From RGIG5579 sp045601445 (lineage in GTDB: Bacteria; Bacillota; Clostridia; Oscillospirales; SIG627), in assembly GCA_045601445.1 (NCBI GenBank), contig JAZRZQ010000026.1, positions 1 to 6,037 on the forward strand: a stretch of 6,037 bases of DNA, read 5' to 3'. The notes under the pieces are model-generated. The model was not told where the DNA came from. It was given only the letters and a program-made list of their open reading frames with translations, and ran no database searches. Both the position numbers and the translations under genes were made by a program. This document shows, in pieces, positions 1-5,760 of the stretch (position 1 is the first letter of the stretch; each line of letters starts with the position of its first letter).

Positions 1-251
1 TAATAATAAAGCTGATGCTCCGCACAGCTCGAACCGAAGCCACGGTTCACGGCGCATGGCTTTCCGCTCGCACCGAGTAGCACCTCTCTGAGCGGCGTGT
101 GCTTCCATTTCGCACTCCAACGGGTAAAATTCGACGCTCCGTAGAAAACGATCTGTCCCTTTTCGATCGGCTCGGCTTCGTAAGCGCGAACGGCGTTTTC
201 CATTGACGATTTCCATTTTTCGATGTACTGCAAACCAACTCTGACAGGCAT
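1..251 (-). CDS. GDSL/SGNH-family hydrolase (esterase/lipase-like), N-terminal part only
   Basis: The gene starts at the ATG at 251 and runs off the left edge, leaving 83 readable codons. An AGAGGGG ribosome site lies seven bases before the start. Residues 33-41 read QIVFYGASN, the block I position of SGNH hydrolases, with Ser40 in the place of the nucleophile (GAS instead of GDS). Residues 69-75 (NRGFGSS) fit block II, whose glycine helps form the oxyanion hole. The following EHQLYY is typical of small Firmicutes members of this family. The catalytic Asp/His block lies outside the window. No signal peptide is visible, so a cytoplasmic esterase or deacetylase is likely; the substrate cannot be told. 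It is divergent from the DUF1538 operon. The assignment to the SGNH fold is fairly secure; any narrower name would be a guess. Confidence 0.85.
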   Translation of the reverse strand, partial: MPVRVGLQYIEKWKSSMENAVRAYEAEPIEKGQIVFYGASNFTRWSAKWKHTPLREVLLGASGKPCAVNRGFGSSCAEHQLYY

Positions 252-293
252 TTTTGCACCCCTCTTTCAAAAGAATTTGGTATTTCTTTTTTG

Positions 294-322
294 ATTGTAA
301 TACTTTTTTTCTCCTTCGTCAA
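294..322 (-). promoter_or_regulatory. Sigma-A-type promoter of the GDSL hydrolase gene
   Basis: Read on the minus strand, TTGACG (322-317) is followed after exactly 17 bases by TACAAT (299-294). Both boxes are five of six matches to the consensus. The -10 box sits about 43 bases before the ATG at 251, so a short leader is expected. No operator-like repeat is obvious beside it. Confidence 0.75.
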
Positions 323-414
323 GTTTGGAAAAGGAAAAGCAGAGGCAAAATTATACAAAAGCGAAGAAGCGACTCTTCTCGGATGATATTAACTTTGTTT
401 TTTCATTTTTTCGG

Positions 415-443
415 TTGAAACGGAGCATAAAATATGATATAAT
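415..443 (+). promoter_or_regulatory. Extended -10 sigma-A promoter of the DUF1538/PII-like operon
   Basis: TTGAAA (415-420) and a perfect TATAAT (438-443) are separated by 17 bases, and TGA directly precedes the -10 box, giving the extended -10 form TGnTATAAT. Transcription should begin near 450, leaving a leader of about 28 bases before the ATG at 478. This leaves little room for a riboswitch or attenuator. The promoter looks strong and needs no activator by sequence alone. Confidence 0.85.
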
Positions 444-477
444 GAATTGAATTATTGTAAGCATTTTGGGGTAAATT

Positions 478-2007
478 ATGTCGCATATTTTTGCATCAAT
501 CAAGGAATCGCTCACGTCGGTTTTGCCGATTGCGCTGATCGTCTTGATTTTATCCGTCACTTGTGTCGAGTTGGATGCGGGCGTTCTGGTTTTGTTTCTG
601 TTCGGAACGATCCTTTTGATCCTCGGCATGAGTTTTTTTACCGTCGGCTCTACGATTTCGATGGAACCGCTCGGTGACGGCATCGGAAAAACGCTCAACA
701 AAACGTCAAAGCTCCTTCTTCCGCTTCTCATCTGCTTCGTGCTCGGCTTTATGATTACCGTCTCCGAGCCCGATCTTCAAGTCCTCGCAGAGCAGGTTCC
801 CACCATTCCCAACGCGCTTTTAATCAATTTTGTCGGCGTGGGTGTCGGTATTTTCCTTTCCATCACGCTGATACGAAACAAAAAAGAGATTCCCCTTCGC
901 ACGCTCCTCTTGATCTTCTACGCACTCATCATTCTCATCTCCTTTTTTGCTCCTACCGAATTTATCCCAACCGCCTTTGACTCCGGCGGTGTCACCACGG
1001 GTCCCATCACCGTTCCGTTCATTATGGCGCTCGGTGCCGGTCTTGCCTCGAATAAAAAGGGCAAAAGCACAGGCGAGCATAGCTTCGGTCTGGTTGCTCT
1101 GTGCAGCATCGGCCCGATCCTGTCGGTGCTTCTGCTCAGCATTTTTTACGATCCGCATCCCACCACCTCTCCCTATGAAATCACTTCCGTCACGACGACG
1201 ACCGAGGCCTTTCGTCAGTTTGCTCTCGCCCTTCCCTATTACCTGAAGGAAGTCGCCATGGCCTTTCTTCCGCTGGTGCTGCTGTTCATTGTTTTTCAGC
1301 TTTTCACCCGCAGATACCACCTGCACACCATCTTAAAGATGTCCGTCGGTTTTCTCTACACCTACATCGGCCTTGTTCTCTTTTTAACCGGCGCAAACGT
1401 CGGCTTTATGCCAACGGGCCGTTTGATCGGAGCGGAAATTGCCTCAAACAGCTTCCGATATTGGCTCGTACCGATCGGTATGCTGATGGGCTACTTCGTC
1501 GTTGTTGCAGAGCCTGCAGTTCACTCGTTAAAACGACAAGTCAGTGAGATTACGAGCGGCGCGATCTCTCAAAAATCCGTTGCCCTCGCCCTTTCAATCG
1601 GTGTCTCGCTTGCCATCGGCGTCTCTATGCTACGCGTTTTAACGGGAATCTCCGTGATGCCGTTTTTGATTCTCGGCTACGCCGTTTCTCTGGTCATCAG
1701 TTTTTTCGTCCCGAGCATTTACACCGGCATTGCCTTTGACTCAGGCGGCGTTGCCAGCGGCCCGATGACATCAACCTTTATGCTCCCCTTTGCGATGGGC
1801 GCCTGCGAGGCCATCGGCGGCAACGTGATGACGGACGCCTTTGGCATCGTAGCCATGATCGCCATGGCGCCGCTGATCTCCATTCAGATCTTGGGTCTGC
1901 ACGAAAGAAGAAAGCACGCACGCAAGGTGAAGCGTCTGCACACCGAAATTTCCATGGTGAAGGATGACATCGTATTTTTTGATCGGGAGGGACTGAAGGG
2001 TGAGTAA
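478..2007 (+). CDS. DUF1538-family polytopic membrane protein, internally duplicated (putative transporter or channel)
   Basis: This 509-residue protein is almost entirely hydrophobic segments joined by short loops, so it sits in the cytoplasmic membrane. It consists of two related halves of about 250 residues. The signature FDSGGVTTGPITVPF (167-181) recurs as FDSGGVASGPMTSTF (420-434), and the acidic VSEP (95-98) recurs as VAEP (343-346), with offsets of 253 and 248 residues. Roughly six to seven hydrophobic stretches are visible per half. The repeated Asp/Ser/Gly and Glu/Pro motifs inside the membrane region are the natural candidates for a substrate or ion path. I recognise it as DUF1538, a family of unknown function; transport is inferred from the architecture and the PII-like partner. 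The start is set by GGGG (468-471) six bases upstream. The charged C-terminal tail (about 475-509, HERRKHARK) would face the cytoplasm if the positive-inside rule applies. The 3' end overlaps the PII-like gene by 8 bases. Confidence 0.87.
   Translation: MSHIFASIKESLTSVLPIALIVLILSVTCVELDAGVLVLFLFGTILLILGMSFFTVGSTISMEPLGDGIGKTLNKTSKLLLPLLICFVLGFMITVSEPDLQVLAEQVPTIPNALLINFVGVGVGIFLSITLIRNKKEIPLRTLLLIFYALIILISFFAPTEFIPTAFDSGGVTTGPITVPFIMALGAGLASNKKGKSTGEHSFGLVALCSIGPILSVLLLSIFYDPHPTTSPYEITSVTTTTEAFRQFALALPYYLKEVAMAFLPLVLLFIVFQLFTRRYHLHTILKMSVGFLYTYIGLVLFLTGANVGFMPTGRLIGAEIASNSFRYWLVPIGMLMGYFVVVAEPAVHSLKRQVSEITSGAISQKSVALALSIGVSLAIGVSMLRVLTGISVMPFLILGYAVSLVISFFVPSIYTGIAFDSGGVASGPMTSTFMLPFAMGACEAIGGNVMTDAFGIVAMIAMAPLISIQILGLHERRKHARKVKRLHTEISMVKDDIVFFDREGLKGE
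1984..1990 (+). promoter_or_regulatory. Ribosome binding site that decides the GTG start of the PII-like gene
   Basis: GGGAGGG lies inside the last codons of the DUF1538 gene, nine bases before the GTG at 2000. This favours GTG over the later ATG codons at 2012 and 2015, which would be too far from it. Its position means the two genes are translated from one message and probably coupled. Confidence 0.65.
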
Positions 2008-2668
2008 AAAAATGATGGGCCTTTTCTCGATCGTAGAATCCGGAAAGGGTCAGAAGCTCATCAAGGAGCTGAATCGCTTTGGAATGCGGATGAACTTCCA
2101 AACAACGGGTCTCGGAACCGCCCCCTCCGAGCTGATGGACGTCTTCGGCCTCGGAAGCAACGATAAGGACGTCATCTTCAGCCTCGGCGCGGAATGCGAC
2201 GTCCGCAGCCTGATTAAGGGTCTCAACGAGATCTTTCAAAGCCATTACAAATACGGCGGTCTGATGATCGTTCTCGACATTGCCGCCGCAAGCAGAGTTT
2301 TAAGCGAAATCCTCAATTATCAGCGAAATTCCATCATAGAAAGTGAGGCGGAAGAAATGCAAAACGAAAACCGCAACCATCTCGTCGTGATTGCAGTCAA
2401 CCAGGGCTTCAGCGAGGACGTGATGAATTGTGCGAGAAAAGCCGGTGCTACGGGTGGCACGGTCATCAAGGGCAGACTTGCAGACGTGGAGCAATTCGCC
2501 GAATTTCTCAATACCACGATCGACGGTGAACGGGAAATGCTCTTCATTTTGACACCCGCGAAAATCAGCGGCCAGATCATGGAGAACGTCAATCGAGACT
2601 TTGGTCTCACCTCCCCCGCCAATGGCATCATTTTTGCCATGCCGACCGAAAAGGCCTTTAAGATTTAA
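2000..2668 (+). CDS. PII-like (GlnB/GlnK-superfamily) protein with two tandem PII-type domains
   Basis: This is a soluble protein of 222 residues, about twice the length of a classical PII chain (about 110). The N-terminal half (5-95) has the pattern LFSIVESGKGQKLI, then GLGTAPSE, then KDVIFSLG, and ends with GGLMIVLDI. The C-terminal half (127-217) repeats it more clearly: LVVIAVNQGFSEDVM, KAGATGGTVIKGR (147-159), EREMLFIL (177-184) and NGIIFAMPTE (208-217). The KAGATGGTVIKGR stretch matches the end of the first helix and the start of the T-loop in PII proteins. No tyrosine follows it before the next strand, so uridylylation of the GlnB Tyr51 kind is unlikely. PII proteins bind ATP/ADP and a metabolite and gate partner proteins, often membrane transporters. 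Its overlap with the DUF1538 gene suggests it regulates that protein. A nitrogen role should not be assumed. Start: GTG with a good ribosome site at 1984-1990. Confidence 0.85.
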   Translation: MSKKMMGLFSIVESGKGQKLIKELNRFGMRMNFQTTGLGTAPSELMDVFGLGSNDKDVIFSLGAECDVRSLIKGLNEIFQSHYKYGGLMIVLDIAAASRVLSEILNYQRNSIIESEAEEMQNENRNHLVVIAVNQGFSEDVMNCARKAGATGGTVIKGRLADVEQFAEFLNTTIDGEREMLFILTPAKISGQIMENVNRDFGLTSPANGIIFAMPTEKAFKI

Positions 2669-2689
2669 CGTTTCAACCATATGTACAAA

Positions 2690-2721
2690 AATCCCTCTGC
2701 TGATTTCTCAACAGAGGGATT
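2690..2721. terminator. Bidirectional rho-independent terminator between converging genes
   Basis: AATCCCTCTG (2690-2699) and CAGAGGGATT (2712-2721) form a perfect 10-bp stem with a 12-base loop. On the plus strand the stem is followed by AGTTTTA. On the minus strand a run of five T is followed by GTAC. It lies 21 bases after the PII-like stop and 17 bases beyond the recombinase stop, so it can end both transcripts; the minus-strand tail is the better one. Confidence 0.85.
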
Positions 2722-2738
2722 AGTTTTACTAAATAAAT

Positions 2739-4553
2739 CTAATTGCTTAGATTCTTTAATTGCTGCCTGTGAAGCAAGGCAAATATAAGGGGGTTTTGAA
2801 TGAGGACTGTTGCATCCTCGTTCTCTTTCCTATGTAACGAGGAAATCTCCTCGATTTCCTCTAACTTGATAACGTTCTTCTTTTTCCGCCCCTCTACCGT
2901 GTATGAGGCTCTTGCCTTAGTGTTTCCACTCAAATTAACATACCAATGAAAAGAGGTGTCAGAAGTCGGTGTCACCATATATACAAACTTCTTGATTACA
3001 TCGTGGTTAAGAGTTGCTTCGCTGAAATCCACGAAAGAATGCAAAGTTGCGGTGATCTCTGTTAAGTTCAATGTGGTTCCTTGTTCCTCGGCTTTTGGTG
3101 CTTCTTCCAAAGACTTCTCCAATGCACGTATTTCAGCATCTACCGGGGAGCGCATCGTTTGGTATTCGTCCTTGGAGATTTCTCCGTCAGCTCTCATTGC
3201 AATCAGATTTTGCAATCGTGTCGTGGCTTTGTTGAGTTTTGCTTGAATAGCGGCGGTGTCGCCCTTGCCACTTGTTACTCGCTCATCCCTATAATACCTC
3301 TTTATAAGGTCAAGCGCAAGTAAAACAGACTCTTTTCTGTCCGTCCATAGGTGCTCTAAAAGGGATTTTGCCATAAAATCAAGTTTCCAATCGGCAATCA
3401 TACGGCTGTCGCAATATCCCTCGGTATCCAAGCCAAGCTCAACTCGTTTCTTTTTGTTACCGTTGTTCAGTTGATTGTAGCATTGATAACCGTAGGAAAT
3501 GCCTCCGTCGTTTTTGGTGTGCCACTTGTTTTTGCGAAAAGAAGATCCGCACGAACACCGAAGCAAATTGACCCATATATCTTTAGAGTCACGCTTGCTA
3601 TGTGTGGTCTTGGTTGACGATACCAAAGACGGCTTTACACGGCTCGTCCGTATCTCTTGCGCCTTATCCCATACTTCTTGCGATACAATGGCGGGGAAAT
3701 CACCCTCAACATATTCATAGGTGGACATATCAAGGTTATTGATACGCTTCTGCTCCAAAAAGTTATTGCTACGGGATTTATTGTAGCATTTGGTTCCGGT
3801 GTAAGTGGCATTTCGGATTGCTCTCATAATATTCGATATGCTCCACTTTACCAAGCCGCTTGCCGTTTTGCGTTTGCGCTCGGTGAGAATGTTCGCTATC
3901 TTCATCGAACCGTACCCCTGCAGGTATAGGTCAAATATCATTCGCACCGTTTCGGCTTGCTCCTCGTTGATAACGTAAGTATCACCAACTCGGTCATAAC
4001 CTAAAATGTTGCCATTTCCATAAAGGACACCGTTATCACGGCTGATTTTCTGACCTGCTTTTACACGCTCGGATGTTTTACGGCTTTCTTCCTGTGCCAA
4101 GGTTGCCATAAGGGATAAACGCAACTCTCCATCGCCATCCATTGTCCAGATGTTATCATCAATGAAAAACACCTCAACACCGATGTTCTTCAATTCTCTT
4201 GTTACCACAAGGGTATCAACCACATTACGGGCAAATCGGCAAACCTCTCTCGTCACGATCAAATCAAATTTGCCGCTTCGTGCATCCTCCAACATACGGA
4301 GAAACGCAGGACGCTTTTTAGCTTGTGTGCCGGTGATACCTTCATCAATGTACTTTTCCACGACCGTCCAATTCGGATGATATTTCGCTTGGTCATCGTA
4401 CCATTGCATTTGGTTTTCCAATGCTGATAACTGTGCCTCGTGTTCGGTGGAAACTCGTCCGTAAATTGAAACTCTCCTTTGACGGTTACGGTCAAACATT
4501 GCATAGTCCGTCAACTTAAATCTGTAATTGTATTGGTTTACTGCTGTGTTCAT
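2739..4553 (-). CDS. Large serine recombinase (site-specific integrase/resolvase of a mobile element)
   Basis: The 604-residue protein has the usual order of this family. An N-terminal resolvase domain (about 27-175) has the catalytic serine in YGRVS (Ser35) and the conserved CRFARN (105-110), followed by EESRKTSERVK (155-165), where the long connecting helix begins. A recombinase domain follows (about 180-305, with YGNGNILGYDR and TYTGTKCYNKS). A zinc ribbon is likely from Cys333, Cys335, Cys358 and Cys381, and a charged helical stretch (about 432-490) fits the coiled coil that controls synapsis direction. The length is usual, and no frameshift or missing catalytic residue is seen, so it should be active. 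Such enzymes integrate and excise elements at short att sites by serine-linked double-strand breaks. The start is supported by GGAGGT (4565-4560) six bases upstream. The gene is last in a leftward operon and has lower GC than the DUF1538 operon, in keeping with acquisition on an element. Confidence 0.96.
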   Translation of the reverse strand: MNTAVNQYNYRFKLTDYAMFDRNRQRRVSIYGRVSTEHEAQLSALENQMQWYDDQAKYHPNWTVVEKYIDEGITGTQAKKRPAFLRMLEDARSGKFDLIVTREVCRFARNVVDTLVVTRELKNIGVEVFFIDDNIWTMDGDGELRLSLMATLAQEESRKTSERVKAGQKISRDNGVLYGNGNILGYDRVGDTYVINEEQAETVRMIFDLYLQGYGSMKIANILTERKRKTASGLVKWSISNIMRAIRNATYTGTKCYNKSRSNNFLEQKRINNLDMSTYEYVEGDFPAIVSQEVWDKAQEIRTSRVKPSLVSSTKTTHSKRDSKDIWVNLLRCSCGSSFRKNKWHTKNDGGISYGYQCYNQLNNGNKKKRVELGLDTEGYCDSRMIADWKLDFMAKSLLEHLWTDRKESVLLALDLIKRYYRDERVTSGKGDTAAIQAKLNKATTRLQNLIAMRADGEISKDEYQTMRSPVDAEIRALEKSLEEAPKAEEQGTTLNLTEITATLHSFVDFSEATLNHDVIKKFVYMVTPTSDTSFHWYVNLSGNTKARASYTVEGRKKKNVIKLEEIEEISSLHRKENEDATVLIQNPLIFALLHRQQLKNLSN

Positions 4554-4559
4554 ATTCTT

Positions 4560-4565
4560 ACCTCC
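4560..4565 (-). promoter_or_regulatory. Ribosome binding site of the recombinase gene
   Basis: A perfect GGAGGT on the minus strand, six bases before the ATG at 4553, fixes the recombinase start. Confidence 0.8.
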
Positions 4566-4579
4566 AATCTTTGATGATT

Positions 4580-4638
4580 ATATTGTAGAAAAAATCGCTC
4601 CATTTGTTAAATGTGCGATTTTGCATTTTTTACAATAT
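4580..4638. repeat. 59-bp imperfect inverted repeat over the recombinase promoter
   Basis: The outer arms are ATATTGTA (4580-4587) and TACAATAT (4631-4638). The inner arms are AAAATCGC (4591-4598) and GCGATTTT (4615-4622), and the centre is CATTT-gtt-AAATG (4601-4613). The right arm carries four extra bases, so the two halves are 26 and 30 bases around a 3-base centre. The layout fits an operator for autoregulation of the recombinase, or a recombinase binding site next to its gene. It is not a terminator, since no T run follows a GC-rich stem. The function is inferred. Confidence 0.6.
4582..4610 (-). promoter_or_regulatory. Probable separate promoter for the recombinase gene
   Basis: On the minus strand, TTAACA (4610-4605) is followed after 17 bases by TACAAT (4587-4582); each box is five of six matches to consensus. 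It would let the recombinase be made independently of the toxin gene upstream. The -35 box overlaps the stop codon of the 41-codon gene, and the whole promoter lies inside the inverted repeat 4580-4638, so a protein bound there could block it. Confidence 0.6.
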
Positions 4639-4732
4639 TGGAATAGGTGGCTTGATTGATTAAGCCTTTTTCAAGGAGAATTTCAATGAGCATTAAAGCT
4701 GCAAAAACAGTATCTATTTTCTTCTCAACCAT
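4607..4732 (-). CDS. Small 41-residue protein, possibly SHOCT-like, coupled to the MazF-family gene
   Basis: The ATG at 4732 overlaps the toxin stop codon as TAATG, and a strong AAGGAGGG lies five bases upstream inside the toxin's last codons. The product begins MVEKKIDTVFAALMLIEILL. Its second half, LLEKGLINQATYSNIVK (24-40), has the Leu-leu-x-x-Gly-leu-Ile-x-x-x-x-Tyr pattern of SHOCT-like helical hairpins. Small proteins of that kind are often seen just before recombinase genes in Clostridia elements. The stop codon lies inside the recombinase -35 box. No transmembrane span is clear, although residues 9-25 are rather hydrophobic. It could instead be a toxin partner, since it is translated with the toxin, or a regulator that binds the adjacent inverted repeat. 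The reading frame is well supported; the function is not. Confidence 0.65.
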   Translation of the reverse strand: MVEKKIDTVFAALMLIEILLEKGLINQATYSNIVKNAKSHI

Positions 4733-5253
4733 TAAAACCCTCCTTTTCGCTTTATCTTATACACCGTTCCTTTCGCAAACCCGCACCGAGCACAGGCGCA
4801 GACGATTTTTTTGTTCTCAAAAGAAAAAGCACCTGCGTCGGATAATATATCCTTACAGGTGCTACACAGACCGATTTCGATTGTTTTAGTTACGGGATCA
4901 ACGAACCCCAAACTGATGGCAAGGGCATATTCGATGCCTGCAAGTGCTTTATCACTTGCTTTGCCGATGTACCTTTGCAGCCTTTGTTTGTCAATGGTGT
5001 GTATCTGCTCCAAAAGTACGATAGACGGCTTTTCAAGACCGTTTTCAGCTTTCATAGTGTAGTGGGTAGGTAATTTTGCTTTGGCGTGAGAAACGCTTGT
5101 GAGGGGAGCAACGATGACCGTGGTACTGTGCTTATTGCCCACGTCGTTTTGCAGAATGATTACGGGGCGGTATCCCGATTGCTCGGAGCCGACGCCCTGC
5201 GGCATATCCGCATAGAACATATCGCCCCGTTTGAATGTAGTCTTATTATCCAT
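4732..5253 (-). CDS. MazF/PemK-family endoribonuclease toxin with a C-terminal zinc ribbon
   Basis: Residues 8-119 follow Bacillus MazF (EndoA) closely. RGDMFYADM is followed by GSEQSGYRPVIILQND with Arg29 at the catalytic arginine position, then IVAPLTS with Thr52 at the catalytic threonine, then LPTHY, LLEQIHTIDKQRL and LAISLGF near the end of the domain. Such enzymes cut single-stranded mRNA at short motifs and arrest growth. About 54 further residues follow that ordinary MazF (about 116 aa) lacks. They hold Cys130-x2-Cys133 and Cys152, Cys154 and Cys157, a probable zinc ribbon that could bind RNA, DNA or a partner. No MazE-type antitoxin is visible upstream. The start at 5253 is chosen because AAAGGAGG lies eight bases upstream and the MazF match begins at once; the in-frame ATG at 5304 adds 17 residues unrelated to the family. 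It overlaps the 41-codon gene by one base and heads the recombinase operon. Confidence 0.92.
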   Translation of the reverse strand: MDNKTTFKRGDMFYADMPQGVGSEQSGYRPVIILQNDVGNKHSTTVIVAPLTSVSHAKAKLPTHYTMKAENGLEKPSIVLLEQIHTIDKQRLQRYIGKASDKALAGIEYALAISLGFVDPVTKTIEIGLCSTCKDILSDAGAFSFENKKIVCACARCGFAKGTVYKIKRKGGF

Positions 5254-5276
5254 TAAATAGACCTCCTTTGAAATTT

Positions 5277-5291
5277 TAGGCAATTCGCCTA
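5277..5291. repeat. Short perfect palindrome upstream of the MazF-family gene
   Basis: TAGGC and GCCTA flank a 5-base centre (AATTC). It lies 24 bases ahead of the toxin start, just before the ribosome site, where an operator or a small message hairpin would be placed. It is short enough to be chance. Confidence 0.35.
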
Positions 5292-5297
5292 TGTAGG

Positions 5298-5612
5298 AGG
5301 TCAAACAACAAAACAGAATTAAGGTCGGAGAAATATAAACATACTTCCGTTCTGATGACCCGTCTTGCCGTTTGACCTTATTTCAAGAAAATCTATTTGT
5401 CCTCGACACCCCGATTTTCTGTTGGGAAGTCATCAAACGGCTGACAGCGTATCAGCTCCACGGGAGTTTCACCCTTGCGTGGTTCTCACACAACCGCCCC
5501 CATTGCCTGCGACGGCTTCACGCCGGACTTCGCTATCACGCTCGGACTGTGGCTGGACGGGAGTATCATTGTCCCCATTGCTTGTCATTGCCGCATCGGG
5601 AGCTACCCGATG
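5298..5612. other. Gene-free structured region with hairpins and interleaved complementary segments
   Basis: No frame in 5254-5868 gives a believable protein. Four local hairpins are visible: GCTGA/TCAGC (5440-5456), CCACG/CGTGG (5458-5482, with inner GG/CC), CGGC/GCCG (5513-5525) and CATCGGG/CCCGATG (5594-5612). Two longer pairings occur: AGGTCAAAC (5298-5306) with GTTTGACCT (5370-5378), and CCGTTcTGATGAC (5347-5359) with GTCATCAAACGG (5429-5440). These two interleave, as in a pseudoknot. A hand count gives 74 of 120 G or C in 5461-5580, well above the neighbouring element genes. Candidates are a structured RNA, a transfer origin or an intron remnant; none can be confirmed here. The minus strand would form the distant leader of the toxin message. 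Confidence 0.4.
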
Positions 5613-5760
5613 GTTATAGACTACTGTTTCTCGCTCCCCGCAGCGCAGATCGTGGCGCAGTATCTAACGTGGCTTATGCTCATCACAATAGCAATGGGAA
5701 TGTATTTGATGAATGGGTATTCGGTTGTCAAGGAACAACCCATTCACCGCTATGTAAAAC

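Noticed and set aside
47..358. Minus-strand open frame of 103 codons at the left edge.
   Set aside because: It is out of phase with the GDSL hydrolase frame, which has the motifs, the ribosome site and the promoter.
365..379. Five-base inverted repeat AGAAG/CTTCT between the divergent promoters.
   Set aside because: It is too short and AT-rich in context to claim as an operator or terminator.
820..1326. Minus-strand open frame of 168 codons inside the DUF1538 gene.
   Set aside because: Its composition is low-complexity and charged, as expected for the antisense of a hydrophobic gene, and it has no ribosome site.
4259..4504. Minus-strand 81-codon frame within the recombinase gene.
   Set aside because: It is a shadow of the well-supported recombinase frame.
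4656..4889. Plus-strand frame with AAGGAG seven bases before an ATG at 4686.
   Set aside because: It is antisense to the 41-codon gene and the toxin 3' end, and its product shows no recognisable features.
5254..5304. Upstream in-frame ATG at 5304 that would add 17 residues to the MazF-family protein.
   Set aside because: The added residues have no match to the family, the AAAGGAGG site serves the ATG at 5253, and the stretch contains the 5277-5291 palindrome.
5401..5612. Remnant of a group II intron in the structured region.
   Set aside because: Local hairpins are present, but I could not find a domain V pattern (AGCCGU...GAAA...ACGGUUC type), a GUGYG start or reverse transcriptase coding sequence.
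5469..5663. Minus-strand open frame of 64 codons, hydrophilic, followed in another phase by a stretch reading RKGETPVELIRCQPFDD.
   Set aside because: There is no start with a ribosome site and stops occur in every phase. A decayed gene is possible, but I recognise no family.
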